Source: Limnomonas spitsbergensis (lineage: Eukaryota; Chlorophyta; Chlorophyceae; Chlamydomonadales). From it: a DNA stretch of 64,000 bases. Shown here piece after piece: positions 48,101-58,657 of this stretch. Made by a program: the position numbers and the translations under genes. Location: positions 2,787,501 to 2,851,500 of the forward strand of contig JAYJMM010000019.1 in assembly GCA_037349105.1 (NCBI GenBank), given 5' to 3'. Position 1 is the stretch's first letter. Each line of letters starts with the position of its first letter. Below the pieces are notes generated by a model. That model had not been told where the DNA came from. It ran no database searches and saw only the letters and a program-made list of their open reading frames with translations.

Positions 48101-51100
48101 CAGGCCCTGATGCGGGCGGCTCCAGAACCCAGGAGTGGTCATCAACGTCCTCCAGGCAGGCCCACAGATCCTGGTAAAGATGCAGCGCCTGCCATGCGGA
48201 GGATTTTTGACTTCAGGGTACAGGGTTGAGGGTTTAGGGATAATGGTGAAGGGCTCAGGGTCTACCCAGTGCCCAGGCATGCAGGTCATGGAAGTCCTCC
48301 AGACAGAACCAGAGATTCTGGTATAGGTGCAGCGCCTGCCAAGCGGAGAATTTGGGACTGCAGAGTTCAGGGTTTAGGGTTCATGGTCAAGAGCTCAGGG
48401 TCCACCCAGTGCCCGAGAGTTGCCGTCAAAGTCCTACAGACAGGAATAAAGATCCTGGTAGAGGTGTAGCGACTGTCATGCGGAGGATTTCGGGCTTCAG
48501 AGTTCAGGGTTCAAAGTTTATGATGAATGGGCTTATAGGGTCCACCCGAGAGAACGGCCATTAAACTCCTCTAGACAGAACCAAAGACCCTGTCAGGCGG
48601 AGGATTACAGGCTTCAGGGTTTAGGGATAATGGTCAAGGGTTTATAGGGTCTACTCGAGAGATAGGTCATACCATTCCTCCAAGCTGGAACAGAGGTCTT
48701 GGTAAAGGCAAAGCACCTGCCACGCAGGATTTCAGAATTCATACTTCAGAATTCAGGGTTCAGGGTTCAGGGATAATGGCCAAGGCTCAGGGTCTACTTA
48801 GTACCCAGGAGTTGCCGTCAAAGTCCAGACAAACACACAGATATTGGTACAGGCTAAGCGCCGGCCATGCTTTGGATTCCAGATTCTTAGTTCAGGGTTC
48901 AGAGTCTGCCTCAGTACCCAGAAGTTGCCGTCAAAGTCCTTGAGGCAGAAACAGAGATCCTGGTAGAGGTGCAGCGCTTGACATGCGAAGGATGTCATAC
49001 TTCAGAGTTCAGGGTTAAGGGTTTTGGGATAATGGTGAAGGGCTTTTAGGGTCTACCCGGGGACGCAGGTCATAAAAGTCCTCCAAGCAGGTCCGGTTAG
49101 AGGTGCAGCACTTCCCGAGCGGAGGATTCCGGACTTCTCAGTTCAGGGTTACGGTCAAGGGATAGTGGTGAAGGGCTCAGGGGCTACCCAGTGCACATAT
49201 CCGGGTACAGGTGAAGTGCCTGCCACAGAGGACTTGGAACTGCAGAGTTCAGGGTTTAGGGATAATGATGAAGGGCGCAGGGTCTGCCCAGTACCCAGGG
49301 GTTACCGTCAAAGTCCTACAGACAGGACCAGAGATCCTGGTAAAGGTAAGGCGCCAGCCGGGCGGAGGATTTCGGACTTCTTAGTTCAAGGTTCATGGAG
49401 AAGGAACTACCCAGGAATGCAGGTCATGAAAGTCTCCTCCTGACAGTCCTGGTAGAAGTGAAGCGCCTGCCACCGAGGATTTTGTACTTCACAATTCAGA
49501 GTTCAGGGTCAAAGATGAAGGGCTTATAGGGTCCACCCGGGGACGCAGGTCATACCATTCCTCCAAGCTGGAACAGAGGTCCTGGTTAAGGCGAAGTGCC
49601 TGTCATGCGGAAGATTGCATACTTTGGGGTTCAGGGTTCAGGGTTAATGATGAAGGGCTTATAGGGTCTAGGACGAAGGGTTCCAGGACTAAGGGTTCCA
49701 GGACTAAGGGTTCCAGAACGAAGGGTTCCAGGACTAAGGGTTCCAGGACTAAGGGTTCCAGGACTAAGGGTTCCAGGACTAAGGGTTCCAGGAATAAGGG
49801 TTCCAGGACTAAGGGTTCCAGGACTAAGGGTTCCAGGAATAAGGGTTCCAGGACTAAGGGTTCCAGGACTAAGGGTTCCAGGAATAAGGGTTCCAGGACT
49901 AAGGGTTCCAGGACTAAGGGTTCCAGGAATAAGGGTTCCAGGAATAAGGGTTCCAGGAATAAGGGTTCCAGGACTAAGGGTTCCAGGAATAAGGGTTCCA
50001 GGAATAAGGGTTCCAGGAATAAGGGTTACAGGACTAAGGGTTATCTTGGTACATGTGAAGCGCCTGTCACAGAGTATATACGGTTTGGGTTTAGGTTTCA
50101 AGATTTGAGGTTTGGGGTTTTTTCTATTGCCCCTCTGATCTTCACATCCACATATTTATTCAATGCCACCATCAGCAGGACCGCAGCAGACTGCCCCTCC
50201 CCCTCACCTGCCTCCCCCATATACTGTGAACCCCTTCCACTTGCCCCCCTCTACTCTTTACCTCCTCAAACTGCTTCAGTACAACCATCATCAGATACTG
50301 CCCCCCCCCCCCCCCCCCACACCACCACCACCACCATTTCTCCTCTCCACCTCCTCAAACTGCCTCTCCTATCCCCCCCCTCCCCTCTCTCCCTGCGCCC
50401 CCCTGCCCCTCTCTCCTATCCCCCCTGCCCCCCTCTCCTATCCCCCCCCTTCCCTCTCTCCCTGCGCCCCCCTGCCCCCCTGCCCCCCTGCCCCTCTCCT
50501 ATCCCCCCCCTCCCCTCTCTCCCTGCGCCCCCCTCCCCTCTCTCCCTGCGCCCCCCTGCCCCCCCTCCCCCCCACCACCATTTCTCCTCTTCACCTCCTC
50601 CAACTGCCTCAGCGCCGCTATCAGTAGATCCCACCACAGCCTGCCCCTCCCCCGCTGCCTCTCCCTGACCCCCTTCTCCCCCCACCTGTCTCCCCCCTAA
50701 AAACCTCCCCCTCTCTGATCCCTCCACCCTTGCCCTCTCCCTCCCACCCTCTCCTCTTCACCTCCTCAAACTGCTTCAGTGCCACCATCAGCCTGTCGCA
50801 GCCCGCCCCCCCCCCCCCTGCCATGCATCAGTCTCTGCGAGCTGGGCAGCAGGTACGGCTGTGATGACCTCCAGCCTTCCTGCCCCGCTCCCTCCTCCCC
50901 TGCCTCCACACTAAACCCATCCCCACCCGCCCCTCTTCACCTCCTCAAACTGCTTAAGTGCCACCATCAGCCCATCCCGTCGCAGCCCGCCCCCTCCTCT
51001 GCCATGCATCGGCCGTTGCAGCTGGGAGCTGGGCAGCTGGTACGGCTGTGATGACCTCCAGCCTCCCCGCCCCGCTCCTTCCTCTGCCTCCTGCCACCCA

Positions 51101-54100
51101 CGCCCAGCAGCCGCGGCGGCAGCTGCGGCATCGAGGCTGAACGGCAGCGGGAGTTCCGGAGCACAGGCCAGCGCGGGCGGCGTGATAGGGAAGCTGGGCG
51201 GAAGGTGCAGGGCCAGCTTGTGGATCCTGCCGCCAGTGTCTATTGCCTGGAGAACCACACGGGAGCAGTCCTGAGGGGAGCGGGTGGGGGACAAGGAAGG
51301 GGGGGGGTACAGGTAAGGTCTTTGGGAGAACCAAACGGGAGCAGTCCTGAGGGGAGCGGGTGGGGGACAAGGTAGGGGTGGGGGTCTAGTAAGGTCTTGG
51401 GGGGACCACACGGGAGCAGTCCTGAGGGGAACAGGTCAGGAGGGGAACAAGGTGGGGGTGGGGGTCTGGCAAGGTCTTGGGGGAAACACGCGGGAGCAAA
51501 CCTGAGGGGAACAGGTGGGGAGGGGGACAAGGTGGGGGTGGGGGTCTGGTAAGGTCTTGGGGGGACCACGCGGTAGCAAACCTGAGGGGAGCAGGTGGGG
51601 GTCAAGGTAGGGGAGGGGGACTGGTAAGGTCTTGGGGGGACCACACGGGAGCAGACCTGAGGGGAGCGGGTGGGGGACAAGGTGGGTGGGGGGACCACAC
51701 GGGAGCAGACCTGAGGGGAGCGGGTGGGGGACAAGGTGGGTGGGGGGACCACACGGGAGCAGACCTGAGGGGAGCGGGTGGGGGACAAGGTGGGGGTGGG
51801 GGACCACACGGGAGCAGACCTGAGGGGAACAGGTGGGGGACAGGTGAGGAGGGGGGCTGGTAAGGTCTTGGGGGGCAGGACAGAGGGGGGCAATGTAGAG
51901 GGCAAAGGGAGGGGGGACAGAGGGCGAAAAGGGATAACTGGGTGAGGAATTACACTACCTCACACAGATATGTGGAATCAGACTGCCTTACATTGTAATT
52001 GGGGTGTGGCTGTCCTTTTAGTGTGAGCACATCAACACTCAATGCCTTTTCGAAAGAGCCAGACAGAGCGACCTGGGAGGGAATGCATGCGGAAAGGCCA
52101 AAGAGGAAGAACTGGCCCAGATCCCAATGTCCAGGTAGAGCCAGGACCGAATGAGGAGACAGGTGAGGGATAAGACGAACAAGGAATCACTTTACAACGA
52201 ATGAAGAAACGCCAAAGAAAAATGGAAAAAGGCCTGAGCCCCACAGCCCAGGGAGAGCCCAGACCAAATAAGGAGACGGCTGAGGTATGCGCTAGAAAAG
52301 GGTCACTTGCAGATGCATGTGGAAAGGCCGAAAGAAGGTTTTGGATATCAGCCGGGACCCCTGAGCCCAGGAAGAGCTGAAACCGAATAAGGAGACAGGC
52401 CTGGTCAGAGTCTATGAAGGGGCACATTGAAAGGGTGTGTGTATGGGGGGGGGGAGTTTGAGCAGCCGGTGGCAAGCTCTGTCACTTGTAAACGCAAAGG
52501 CGTGTCAAACTGAATCCTCTATTTCAGAGAGCAAGGGAGCAGGTAACACCAGCAGCGTCCGCCAGGCTAACCAGCATTCTAGGGTTTAAGGTTTAGGGTT
52601 AAGGGTTAGGGTTTAGGGTTTCAGTGCACACACAAGATAACTTTTGACAGGCTGCTGGACATGGCCACTACTGGGCTGATGGTGACCAAACCTTGCCTGG
52701 CCTTCGGCTGGCGGCCCAAGCAACAAGCACCTTGCTGCACCAGTCGCCATCGGCAATCGAGAATCGTAAAGCTGAAGTGTAGATGAAGTGCACTTAACAA
52801 TACAGACCCCCCCCTGGAAGCTCTGATCCCTCGGGGTTCATGGTTTAGCGGAACCCTTACAGAGAAACCCCTAAAACACTGAACCCATATCATAACCCTT
52901 GAAGCCACTGATCCCCAAGCCCTAAGACCATACCGCACAAGCAGCGTTGACACCTCAGCACATATCATTGCCCGATGGGAGGGGGCGCCGCGCAACTTTG
53001 CAAACATGCAAACAATTGATCATCCCCTCCCTCCCATTCCTTCCCTTCCCATCGCACATTACATGTGGCAAACCTCGCCCCACTAAAGCTTTAACCCTAA
53101 GCCCTGTTCCTGAGCATTTCATGGCGACCATCTGGCCACTTCAACCCTAACCCTTGAACCCTTACCCCTAGCACTACGTAGCCCTTACCCTTACCTCCTG
53201 ACACCTTTACCTTTTACAGTGAAACCCACACCCTCTAACGCTACTGAGCCCCGTATTGATCCTTTAACCTTAGCCCCCAGACCTTACCTCTTTATCGCTA
53301 CTTCACCTCATACCCTTAGTCCCTGACCATTGAAACCCACGCCGTACCCCTTACCCTCTAACGCCTCTCAATTTCTTACTCTTACACCCTGACCCTTATA
53401 CCCTGACCCCCAACCCTTACCCTTAGACTTTGACCCTGACCCACCGGCCCTTCAGCTCTAACTCTACTTAACACCTAACCCTGGCCCTGCACCCTGGGCA
53501 TTGCATCTGGCCACCATATCGCCACTATACAGCAAGCCCTGGACCCCAAGTCCCCCCCTTGGCACTACAAGAGGAGCAGTTGATAATAAACAGCAGGCCC
53601 TAAACCCCAAGTCCCCCCCCCCTGACAATTCAAGGGGAGCACTGCCTACCTGAGATAGCTCCGAGACATGGTCCCAGCCCAGCCTGTCCAGCTCCGAGAC
53701 CACTGCACGGCAGAATTCGGCACTCGGAGGCGCTCGGGCCTGCCTGAGCAGCACACCCAAGTTGTGGGCCTCACGATTCAGGTTCCAATACCACAGGGTT
53801 CATGGTTCATGGTTTGGGGTTCAGGTTTCTAGGTTCATGGTTTATGGTTTATGGTTCATGGTTCCTGGTTTGGGGTTCAGGTTTCTAGGTTCATGATTTA
53901 TGGTTCATGGTTCCTGGAGCTCCTCAATCTGCTCCTGGAGCTCCCGACCCCCTTTTCCCGCTGCTCCCACTCCCAATCCACCATTACCCACGAGGGCCCA
54001 CATTCCTCGTGCTCAGGTGTCCAGACCCACCTTTCACGCAGGACCTCCTCAATCAGCTCCTGGAGCTCCTCAATCAGCGCTTCAGGGGAGGGGCACCTGC

Positions 54101-57100
54101 TGCAGCGCTGTTCAACCAGAACAACACAACACACATAAATTGGAATTTGTATTAACGGGTGCTTCAGCCACAATGGCACGGCTCGAGGGTCCTGGTGCAG
54201 CACTAAACAACCAGAACAGCACTAAGAATAAAAACAGTTTTTCATCTGTGGGTGCTTCAGCTACAATGGTGCGGCCGGAGGGGCTAGCTGCAGCAAACAC
54301 TGTTTTTCATGAGAGGGGCACCAGCTGCAGCGCTGTGCAGCGTTTTTTAATCTGTGGCGCCCCTGCTGCAGCGCTGAACAACACAACGCACACAAACAGA
54401 GTTTTCATCAGTGGGTGCCTCAGTTATGGTAGAAGTAAAGATATAAGTACGGTGCTTCCACTATACTGTAAGTATATATACATATAACGGGATAGGGTTT
54501 GCGCACCACTGTTGAGAACTAAAATATCGAATTCGTCGCGCAGGCAAAAAGTACCCTACTCCACTTGGGTAGCTGCATTTTTCGATTTGGGGGGCTCAGA
54601 TTGGCAATAGTCTCAGATTGGCAATAGTCTCAGATTGGCAATAGTCTCCGAGATATAATCAGTTTGAGACGACAGTATCATCACTGCCTGTTTATGAAGA
54701 GTTGGGTGAAAACGTCCGTCAGAAAAGTCGGCGCTTTAAACTGCGGTCATCCCACTCCTCAAGCTTGCACATGCAGTTCACAGTTCAGTAGAGGGTCCTG
54801 CCCTCAGAAAGTGTAACCAGTGTCGGGTGGGCCAGTTTCGGAGCAAAACTAAATCTGCTAGCGCTGAACCGCAGGTGACTTGCAAGTTTTCAGAGGGGAC
54901 AAACTGACGGTTTGGAGCGCAGTGAAAAGCCCAATAGCCGCTGGCCAAAGGGGTGCTCCAGGGTAACGGGGAGCATCAGAAGCTAAAGCGGAGGTTAGGG
55001 TGGGTGGGTTCGAAAGTAAGAGGAACTTTAAGCTCAGACGAAGCGGAAAAACTTTTCCGGCTGAAGGTCTTTCACGAGCTTAGCTCCTTTACACCCCATA
55101 TAGGGGTTAAGGGTTACGATCGAGTATTTCCACTCTTGTAGCCCCCCCAATCCTTCAGGTTTGTGCATTACTAAGGGTCGGTCCACTCCCTCTTTTGGTG
55201 GTACTATGCTCTAACCTTGCTCGTACCTGGTCTGAAAAAAAACTCCTTGACCCCCCAAAGAGTTGTTGTTTACTATTCTGTCGCGCACCACTCCGCGCAC
55301 CTCAACAATAATGAATGAAACGCAGATTCAAACCGGTCTTACAGTATAAGTATATTATAAGTACATATATCAGTACAGCCTGAGGGACCTGGTGCAGCCA
55401 GCCCTGCTGCCTGGGCCGCTGGCCGTAGGCCGGACAGGTCAGTCAAGGTTCGGTCCCCATCTGTATCGATCCTCATAACCTAAGAGGACACAAACCACAT
55501 CTGTATCATTAGGTATGACTAGTAAGAACGCTACACCATCAGCCCATTGGTGGCAGCACAACCGCCAGTCAAACCAGATGTCCGTTTCACAAACAAATAG
55601 GCGTTGACTCGGCGGAGATCGCAAAAGGGCGTCATTGGAGGCAGGGGGTGCACACAGATAGATAGGTTTTGGGGTTAGGGTTTATGGTTAGGGTTTATGG
55701 TTAGGGTTTATGGTTAGGGGTTAGGGTTTGGGGTTAAGGTTTAGGATTAGGGTTTAGGACTGTGAGGAACTAGCCTGAAACCCAAACCCTAAAATATGTT
55801 GGTTGGAAGCAGGAGGTGCACACAGATGGATAGGGCTTAGAGTTAGGGTTTAGGATTCATACCAACTCAACTGGGCCTCAAATCTATTCCTTTGCTCTTT
55901 GGGCGGAAATCCTATGCATATTTAAATATGCGTGTCCACCATTCAAACGTTAGAATGTTGCCACGCTCCCCAAGCATGCAAATAGGGTCCCCTCTAGCGC
56001 CACGCCACACCGGAGGTGACTCTATTTGCGCGTGTTGGGACCACCCCCCAGGATTATTTTCCTTTTCCTCGCTTGTAACCACCGTTGAGTGAGAGGCAAG
56101 AGCAAATAGGTATGAACGAGCAACCGTTGAGTGAGAGGCAAGAGCAAATAGGTATGAACGAACAATTGACATCAATGCTCTCCTGGTATATTTCATGCTC
56201 GAACTGGTTTTCAGGCACCCATCCCATGCATCAAATCTGATGCCGTGCTGTGCTCTTGACCATAAAATGTCAATGCCCTCCCAAGCTTTTGTGAGCATGG
56301 GGCAGCTTCTGCCTTCAGGGCTATTGGATGGTTAAATTCACACTGGGAGATTGTGCATGCTGACAACGTGGCGCTACCGCAGCACCACCACGCACCCCCC
56401 CTAGCAAGAGCTAGAGCTGCAGATCGTATATGTTGACAACCAGGCACTGCCACAACAGCACCACCAGACACCCCCCCTAGCAAGAGCTAGAGCTGCAGAT
56501 CGTGGATGTTGACAACCAGGCACTGCCACAACAGCACCACCAGACACCCCCCCTAGCAAGAGCTAGAGCTGCAGATCGTGGATGTTGACAACCAGGCACT
56601 GCCACAACAGCACCACCAGACACCCCCCCTAGCAAGAGCTAGAGCTGCAGATCGTATATGTTGACAACCAGGCACTACCACAACAGCACCACCAGACACC
56701 CCCCCTAGCGAGAGCTAGAGCTGCAGATCGTGGATGTTGACAACCAGGCACTGCCACAACAGCACCACCAGACACCCCCCCTAGCAAGAGCTAGAGCTGC
56801 AGATCGTGGATGTTGACAACCAGGCACTGCCACAACAGCACCACCAGCCCCCCCCCCAACATGAGTTGGAGCTGCATAACGTGGATGTTGACAACCAGGC
56901 ACTGCCACAACAGCACCACCAGACACCCCCCCTAGCAAGAGCTAGAGCTGCAGATCGTGGATGTTGACAACCATGCACTGCCACAACAGCACCACCAGCC
57001 CCCCCCCAACATGAGTTGGAGCTGCATAACGTGGATGCTGACAACCATGCACTGCCACAACAGCACCACCAGCCCCTCCCCAACATCTGCAAAATAAGAA

Positions 57101-58657
57101 TTTCATCCTGGTAGTAAAGCAATGTCCCCCTGGCCTGATCCTTCAAGAGGCTTCCAGGTAAAAGGTGAGAGGTAAATCATCGCAAGCGCTCTGGTTCAAT
57201 GTTGCATGGAATTGGCCTAAGGTCTCTGGTTTAGGGTTGCAAGGAATTGGCCCAAGGCTTCAGGTTCATGTTTGCAAGGTACTGGCCAAAGTTTTTAAGT
57301 TTAGGGCTGATGAAAGTTCATCTTAACTCTCAGCCAAAGGGTGGCAAGGAACAGGCATACGCTTTAAGTTGAGGGTGCTGGGAATCAGCCTATGCTTTCA
57401 TACTTTAATGTTATTAAGGGCTGCGAAAAAATGACTAATGCTTTCACCTGAGCCAGATGCTCCTCTCGTCCCTCTACCAGCTCCCTCGGGCCAGGGCCGA
57501 ATTCCAGACCATCTGCCAACATGCCCCCGCAATCAGTGGGCTGCACGTTACAAATCCTCACCCGCCTAAGCTTTTAGGTTTAGGGCTGTTGGGAATCGGC
57601 CCATGCTTTCACCTGAGCCAGCTGCTCCTCTCGTCCCTCCACCAGCTCCCTTACGCATGGGCTGTATTCCAGACAGGCTGCCGACAAACATACTGCTCGC
57701 AGAAGGCTGCACGTTATTGATCCTCACCTACCTGTTCCATGTTCCTAAAAAAAATGTTCCTGCTCCCTCACATAGGAGGGTAGCATGGCTGCACCATGGT
57801 CCTGGCTGTGCATGGTTCGCTGGCATTGAGCTCAGTCATTCCAAACCAGCCCCACGCGACCGAGCGTTCAGCATGGCCTAGCGGGTATGCGCCGGTCTAA
57901 CCCCACCGAACCTCTCAGATTTAGGGCTGCTGGCAATTGACCTATGCTTTCACCTGAGCCAGCTGCTCCTCTCGTCCCTCCACCAGCTCCCTCAGGCCTG
58001 GGCCGCATTCCAGACAGGCTGCTGACATGCCACCGCACTCAGCAGGCCGCACGTTACTGATCCTCACCCACATGTAGGGACACGCACTGGGGGAAAATGC
58101 CTACAGCAGATGGCAGGGGCAGGGACGGGAGGGGTAATGGCTGGCAGGGGCAGGAGAGGGAGGTTTGGTGGCTGACAGGGGCAGGGGCGGGAGGGACAGG
58201 GGCTGAAAGGGGCAGTGGCGGAAGGAGCATAGGCTGGCAGGCAGGTGCCAGCGAAATGGGGGCAGTGGACTACCGGATGCTTCGAAGTTTGGTTCCCGAA
58301 TAGCCAGAGACACGGCCATGCGGCCATGCAAACATGCGGCTATGCGGGAGCCAAACCTCTGGAACGCACGGGCCGGCAAAATATCTGTAGCTCCACACTT
58401 CCATATCAACCTGGATCTCATGATAATCTTGCATTGTTCAGTCCAGCATGTGTTGCATGGCTGGACCAACTGTGTGCTGGACGGTGCTGTTGGAGTCACC
58501 GTGTCCGCCAAGCTTCACTACGGCACATTCATCGCAAAAACACTAAAATAACTACGGGTCCATGTCGCACCTGTCGGAGATTGATGAAACCCTCGTACAC
58601 GGTGTTGTCGGCATTGCAGGGAAGCAAGATCTTGGCCGGTCCGTTGGTGGCAAACAT
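45107..58657 (-). CDS. FANCL: FANCL, Fanconi anaemia RING E3 ubiquitin ligase (9 exons)
   Basis: Exons in transcript order: 58657-58571, 58100-57954, 54107-54031, 53743-53650, 51270-50941, 48188-47916, 47005-46923, 46475-46231, 45291-45107. All phases agree; 506 residues. FANCL with the E2 UBE2T monoubiquitinates FANCD2-FANCI in interstrand crosslink repair. Diagnostic segments in family order: NTVYEGFIN (exon 1), the E2-like region ending CGPGLRELVEG, LIEELQELIEEVLRERQ and SELDRLGWDHVSELS, GGRIHKLALHLPPSFPITPP (RWD-like), SWVLEPP, THRRVALGRHCSLEISLD, VRFLGPPDVVGPMQNRL, and a C4HC3 RING with ligands C428, C431, C453, C458, H463, C466, C488 and C491, including FHRSCLAEWLRGL and FGKCPYC. It is longer than the ~375-residue animal protein through Ala/Gly-rich and AVQERDK-type insertions. 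The start is the first in-frame ATG of exon 1. Every later intron carries junction copies. Confidence 0.9.
45292..45800 (-). repeat. Acceptor-side array of FANCL exon 9 (three copies plus the true site)
   Basis: On the minus strand the exon starts gcgagtctcccgatgtgtat, tgcccgacagtgagctgcgg. Copies occur at about 45436-45392, 45620-45567 and 45796-45755. Each ~150-190-bp unit also holds a copy of the dispersed core repeat (aggctcagccgca and ctctggga words near 45335, 45485 and 45665), so a transposed repeat was carried along in the duplication. Confidence 0.9.
46020..46230 (-). repeat. Donor-side copy of FANCL exon 8
   Basis: The intron starts gtgagatgctaggggttgta on the minus strand (46230-46211). 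The same word with ggtgagatgctaggggttgg lies at about 46096-46077. Confidence 0.7.
46500..46690 (-). repeat. Acceptor-side copy of FANCL exon 8
   Basis: The exon start cctggaggatctgttggaat, tcaaattcccgccgccaccc is copied at about 46645-46580 as aaaggacctgttggaattca, aattcaaatttacgccgccc. Flanking cacgggggc words are also shared. Confidence 0.85.
47085..47915 (-). repeat. Donor-side array of FANCL exon 6 with an embedded 24-bp repeat
   Basis: The exon ends ctggatgcgcttcagccccg, tctatcatctccgcag before gtgggtgg. Copies lie at about 47852-47810 (ctgcagccttgtctatcagc, ttcacag-gtgg), 47463-47435, 47290-47250 and 47130-47090. Between them a ~21-24-bp unit (caacaacacctgaccatgct on the plus strand) is repeated more than 20 times. 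Confidence 0.92.
48189..49630 (-). repeat. Acceptor-side array of FANCL exon 6 (about 11-12 copies of ~130 bp)
   Basis: The minus-strand unit is a gaaccctgaac word, tccgcatggcag-like acceptor, gcgctgcacctctaccagga, tctctg, then gactttgacggcaact and tgggtac. Copies are centred near 48320, 48460, 48590, 48700, 48845, 48965, 49100, 49215, 49345, 49460 and 49590. Some retain nearly 70 bases of exon. Confidence 0.93.
49675..50045. repeat. 15-bp minisatellite within FANCL intron 5
   Basis: About 24 copies of ggttccaggactaag or its aggaataag variant. The period is a multiple of three, so a long low-complexity minus-strand frame (GTLSPGTLIPG) appears; it is not considered coding. The flanking intron contains gggttcagggtt words from which the unit could derive. 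Confidence 0.93.
50105..50940 (-). repeat. Donor-side array of FANCL exon 5 (about five copies)
   Basis: The exon end ctgatggtggcacttaagca, gtttgaggag before gtgaag is copied at about 50792-50757, 50627-50588, 50362-50335, 50293-50257 and 50182-50155. A further copy of the exon part ending tgatgcatggcag is at 50885-50820. Long poly-C/CCCCT tracts separate the copies. Confidence 0.9.
51290..51900 (-). repeat. Acceptor-side array of FANCL exon 5 (about eight copies)
   Basis: The minus-strand unit is cccacccgctcccctcag, then gtctgctcccgtgtggtccc (exon: gactgctcccgtgtggttct). Copies are near 51330, 51415, 51495, 51575, 51655, 51710, 51765 and 51815, spaced 56-85 bp. Confidence 0.94.
52060..52490. 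repeat. ~130-bp tandem repeat, three diverged copies, in FANCL intron 4
   Basis: Shared words: ggaaaggccaaagagga/ggaaaggccgaaagaagg, gagcccaggaagagctgaaa, cgaataaggagacagg. Copies start near 52080, 52205 and 52320. Confidence 0.75.
52580..53480. other. FANCL intron 4 remainder with telomere-like words
   Basis: 52580-52621 is gggtttaaggtttagggtta-type sequence, and 53090-53480 is rich in taaccctaaccctt-like words of varying length. No gene seen. Confidence 0.5.
53520..53649 (-). repeat. Tandem pair after the FANCL exon-4 donor
   Basis: Two ~75-bp units share accccaagtccccccc, then caagaggagcagt/caaggggagcact, next to the donor at 53649. Confidence 0.72.
54108..54480 (-). repeat. Acceptor-side array of FANCL exon 3 (three copies)
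   Basis: The true minus-strand site is tctggttgaacag-cgctgcagcaggtgcccctc. Diverged copies near 54230-54180, 54300-54260 and 54390-54330 share gctgcagcaggggcgcc- or ctgcaccaggacc-like words and gtgtgttgtt. Confidence 0.78.
54480..55350. mobile_element. Long member of a two-ended repeat family, in FANCL intron 2
   Basis: The ends match 43985-44245 (ctgttgagaac, ttcgtcgcgcaggcaaaaag on the left; aaagagttgttg, ctgtcgcgcaccactccgcg, cacctcaa on the right). Flanked by gtaagtatatata- and tataagtatattataag-type words. At 54598-54648 cagattggcaatagtct is repeated three times. No transposase was recognised. Confidence 0.6.
55670..55855. repeat. Telomere-like interstitial repeat
   Basis: Short imperfect array of ggttagggtttat/ggtttagg words at 55674-55765, with another gagttagggtttagg at 55833. 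This is far from a chromosome end in this window and is mixed in period, so it is more likely intronic repeat DNA than a telomere. Confidence 0.75.
56076..56162. repeat. 40-bp direct duplication
   Basis: accgttgagtgagaggcaag, agcaaataggtatgaacga occurs twice in direct succession. Confidence 0.9.
56345..57085. repeat. ~77-bp array in FANCL intron 2 (about nine copies)
   Basis: The unit is ccccccctagcaagagctag, agctgcagatcgtggatgtt, gacaaccaggcactgccaca, acagcaccaccaga. On the minus strand each has tggcag and ctgcag words with the look of acceptors. The last three units have cccaacatgagttgg in place of ctagcaagagctag. Relation to the exon-3 acceptor is possible but weak. Confidence 0.92.
57435..57953 (-). 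repeat. Donor-side array of FANCL exon 2 (two to three copies, one split by a SINE body)
   Basis: The exon end agggagctggtggagggacg, agaggagcagctggctcag before gtgaaagcat is copied at about 57720-57610 and 57565-57450 with upstream exon sequence (cgtgcagcc, gcatgttggcag). A SINE body sits at 57755-57895 between copies. Confidence 0.93.
57755..57895 (+). mobile_element. SINE-like element body, third copy
   Basis: ccctcacataggagggtagc, atggctgcaccatggtcctg, gctgtgcatggttcgctggc and cacgcgaccgagcgttcagc match the copies at 18745 and 43262. Antisense to FANCL. Confidence 0.75.

Noticed and set aside
49631..50101. 156-codon minus-strand ORF of GTLSPGTLIPG repeats
   Set aside because: It is the translation of a 15-bp minisatellite whose period is a multiple of three. 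It lies in a FANCL intron and has no start context or other coding sign.
50300..50580. Poly-C/CCCCT stretches as a structural or origin element
   Set aside because: They are pyrimidine spacers within the FANCL exon-5 donor array; nothing points to another function.
55670..55770. Chromosome end (telomere)
   Set aside because: The repeat is short, mixed in period, and flanked by gene sequence on both sides.
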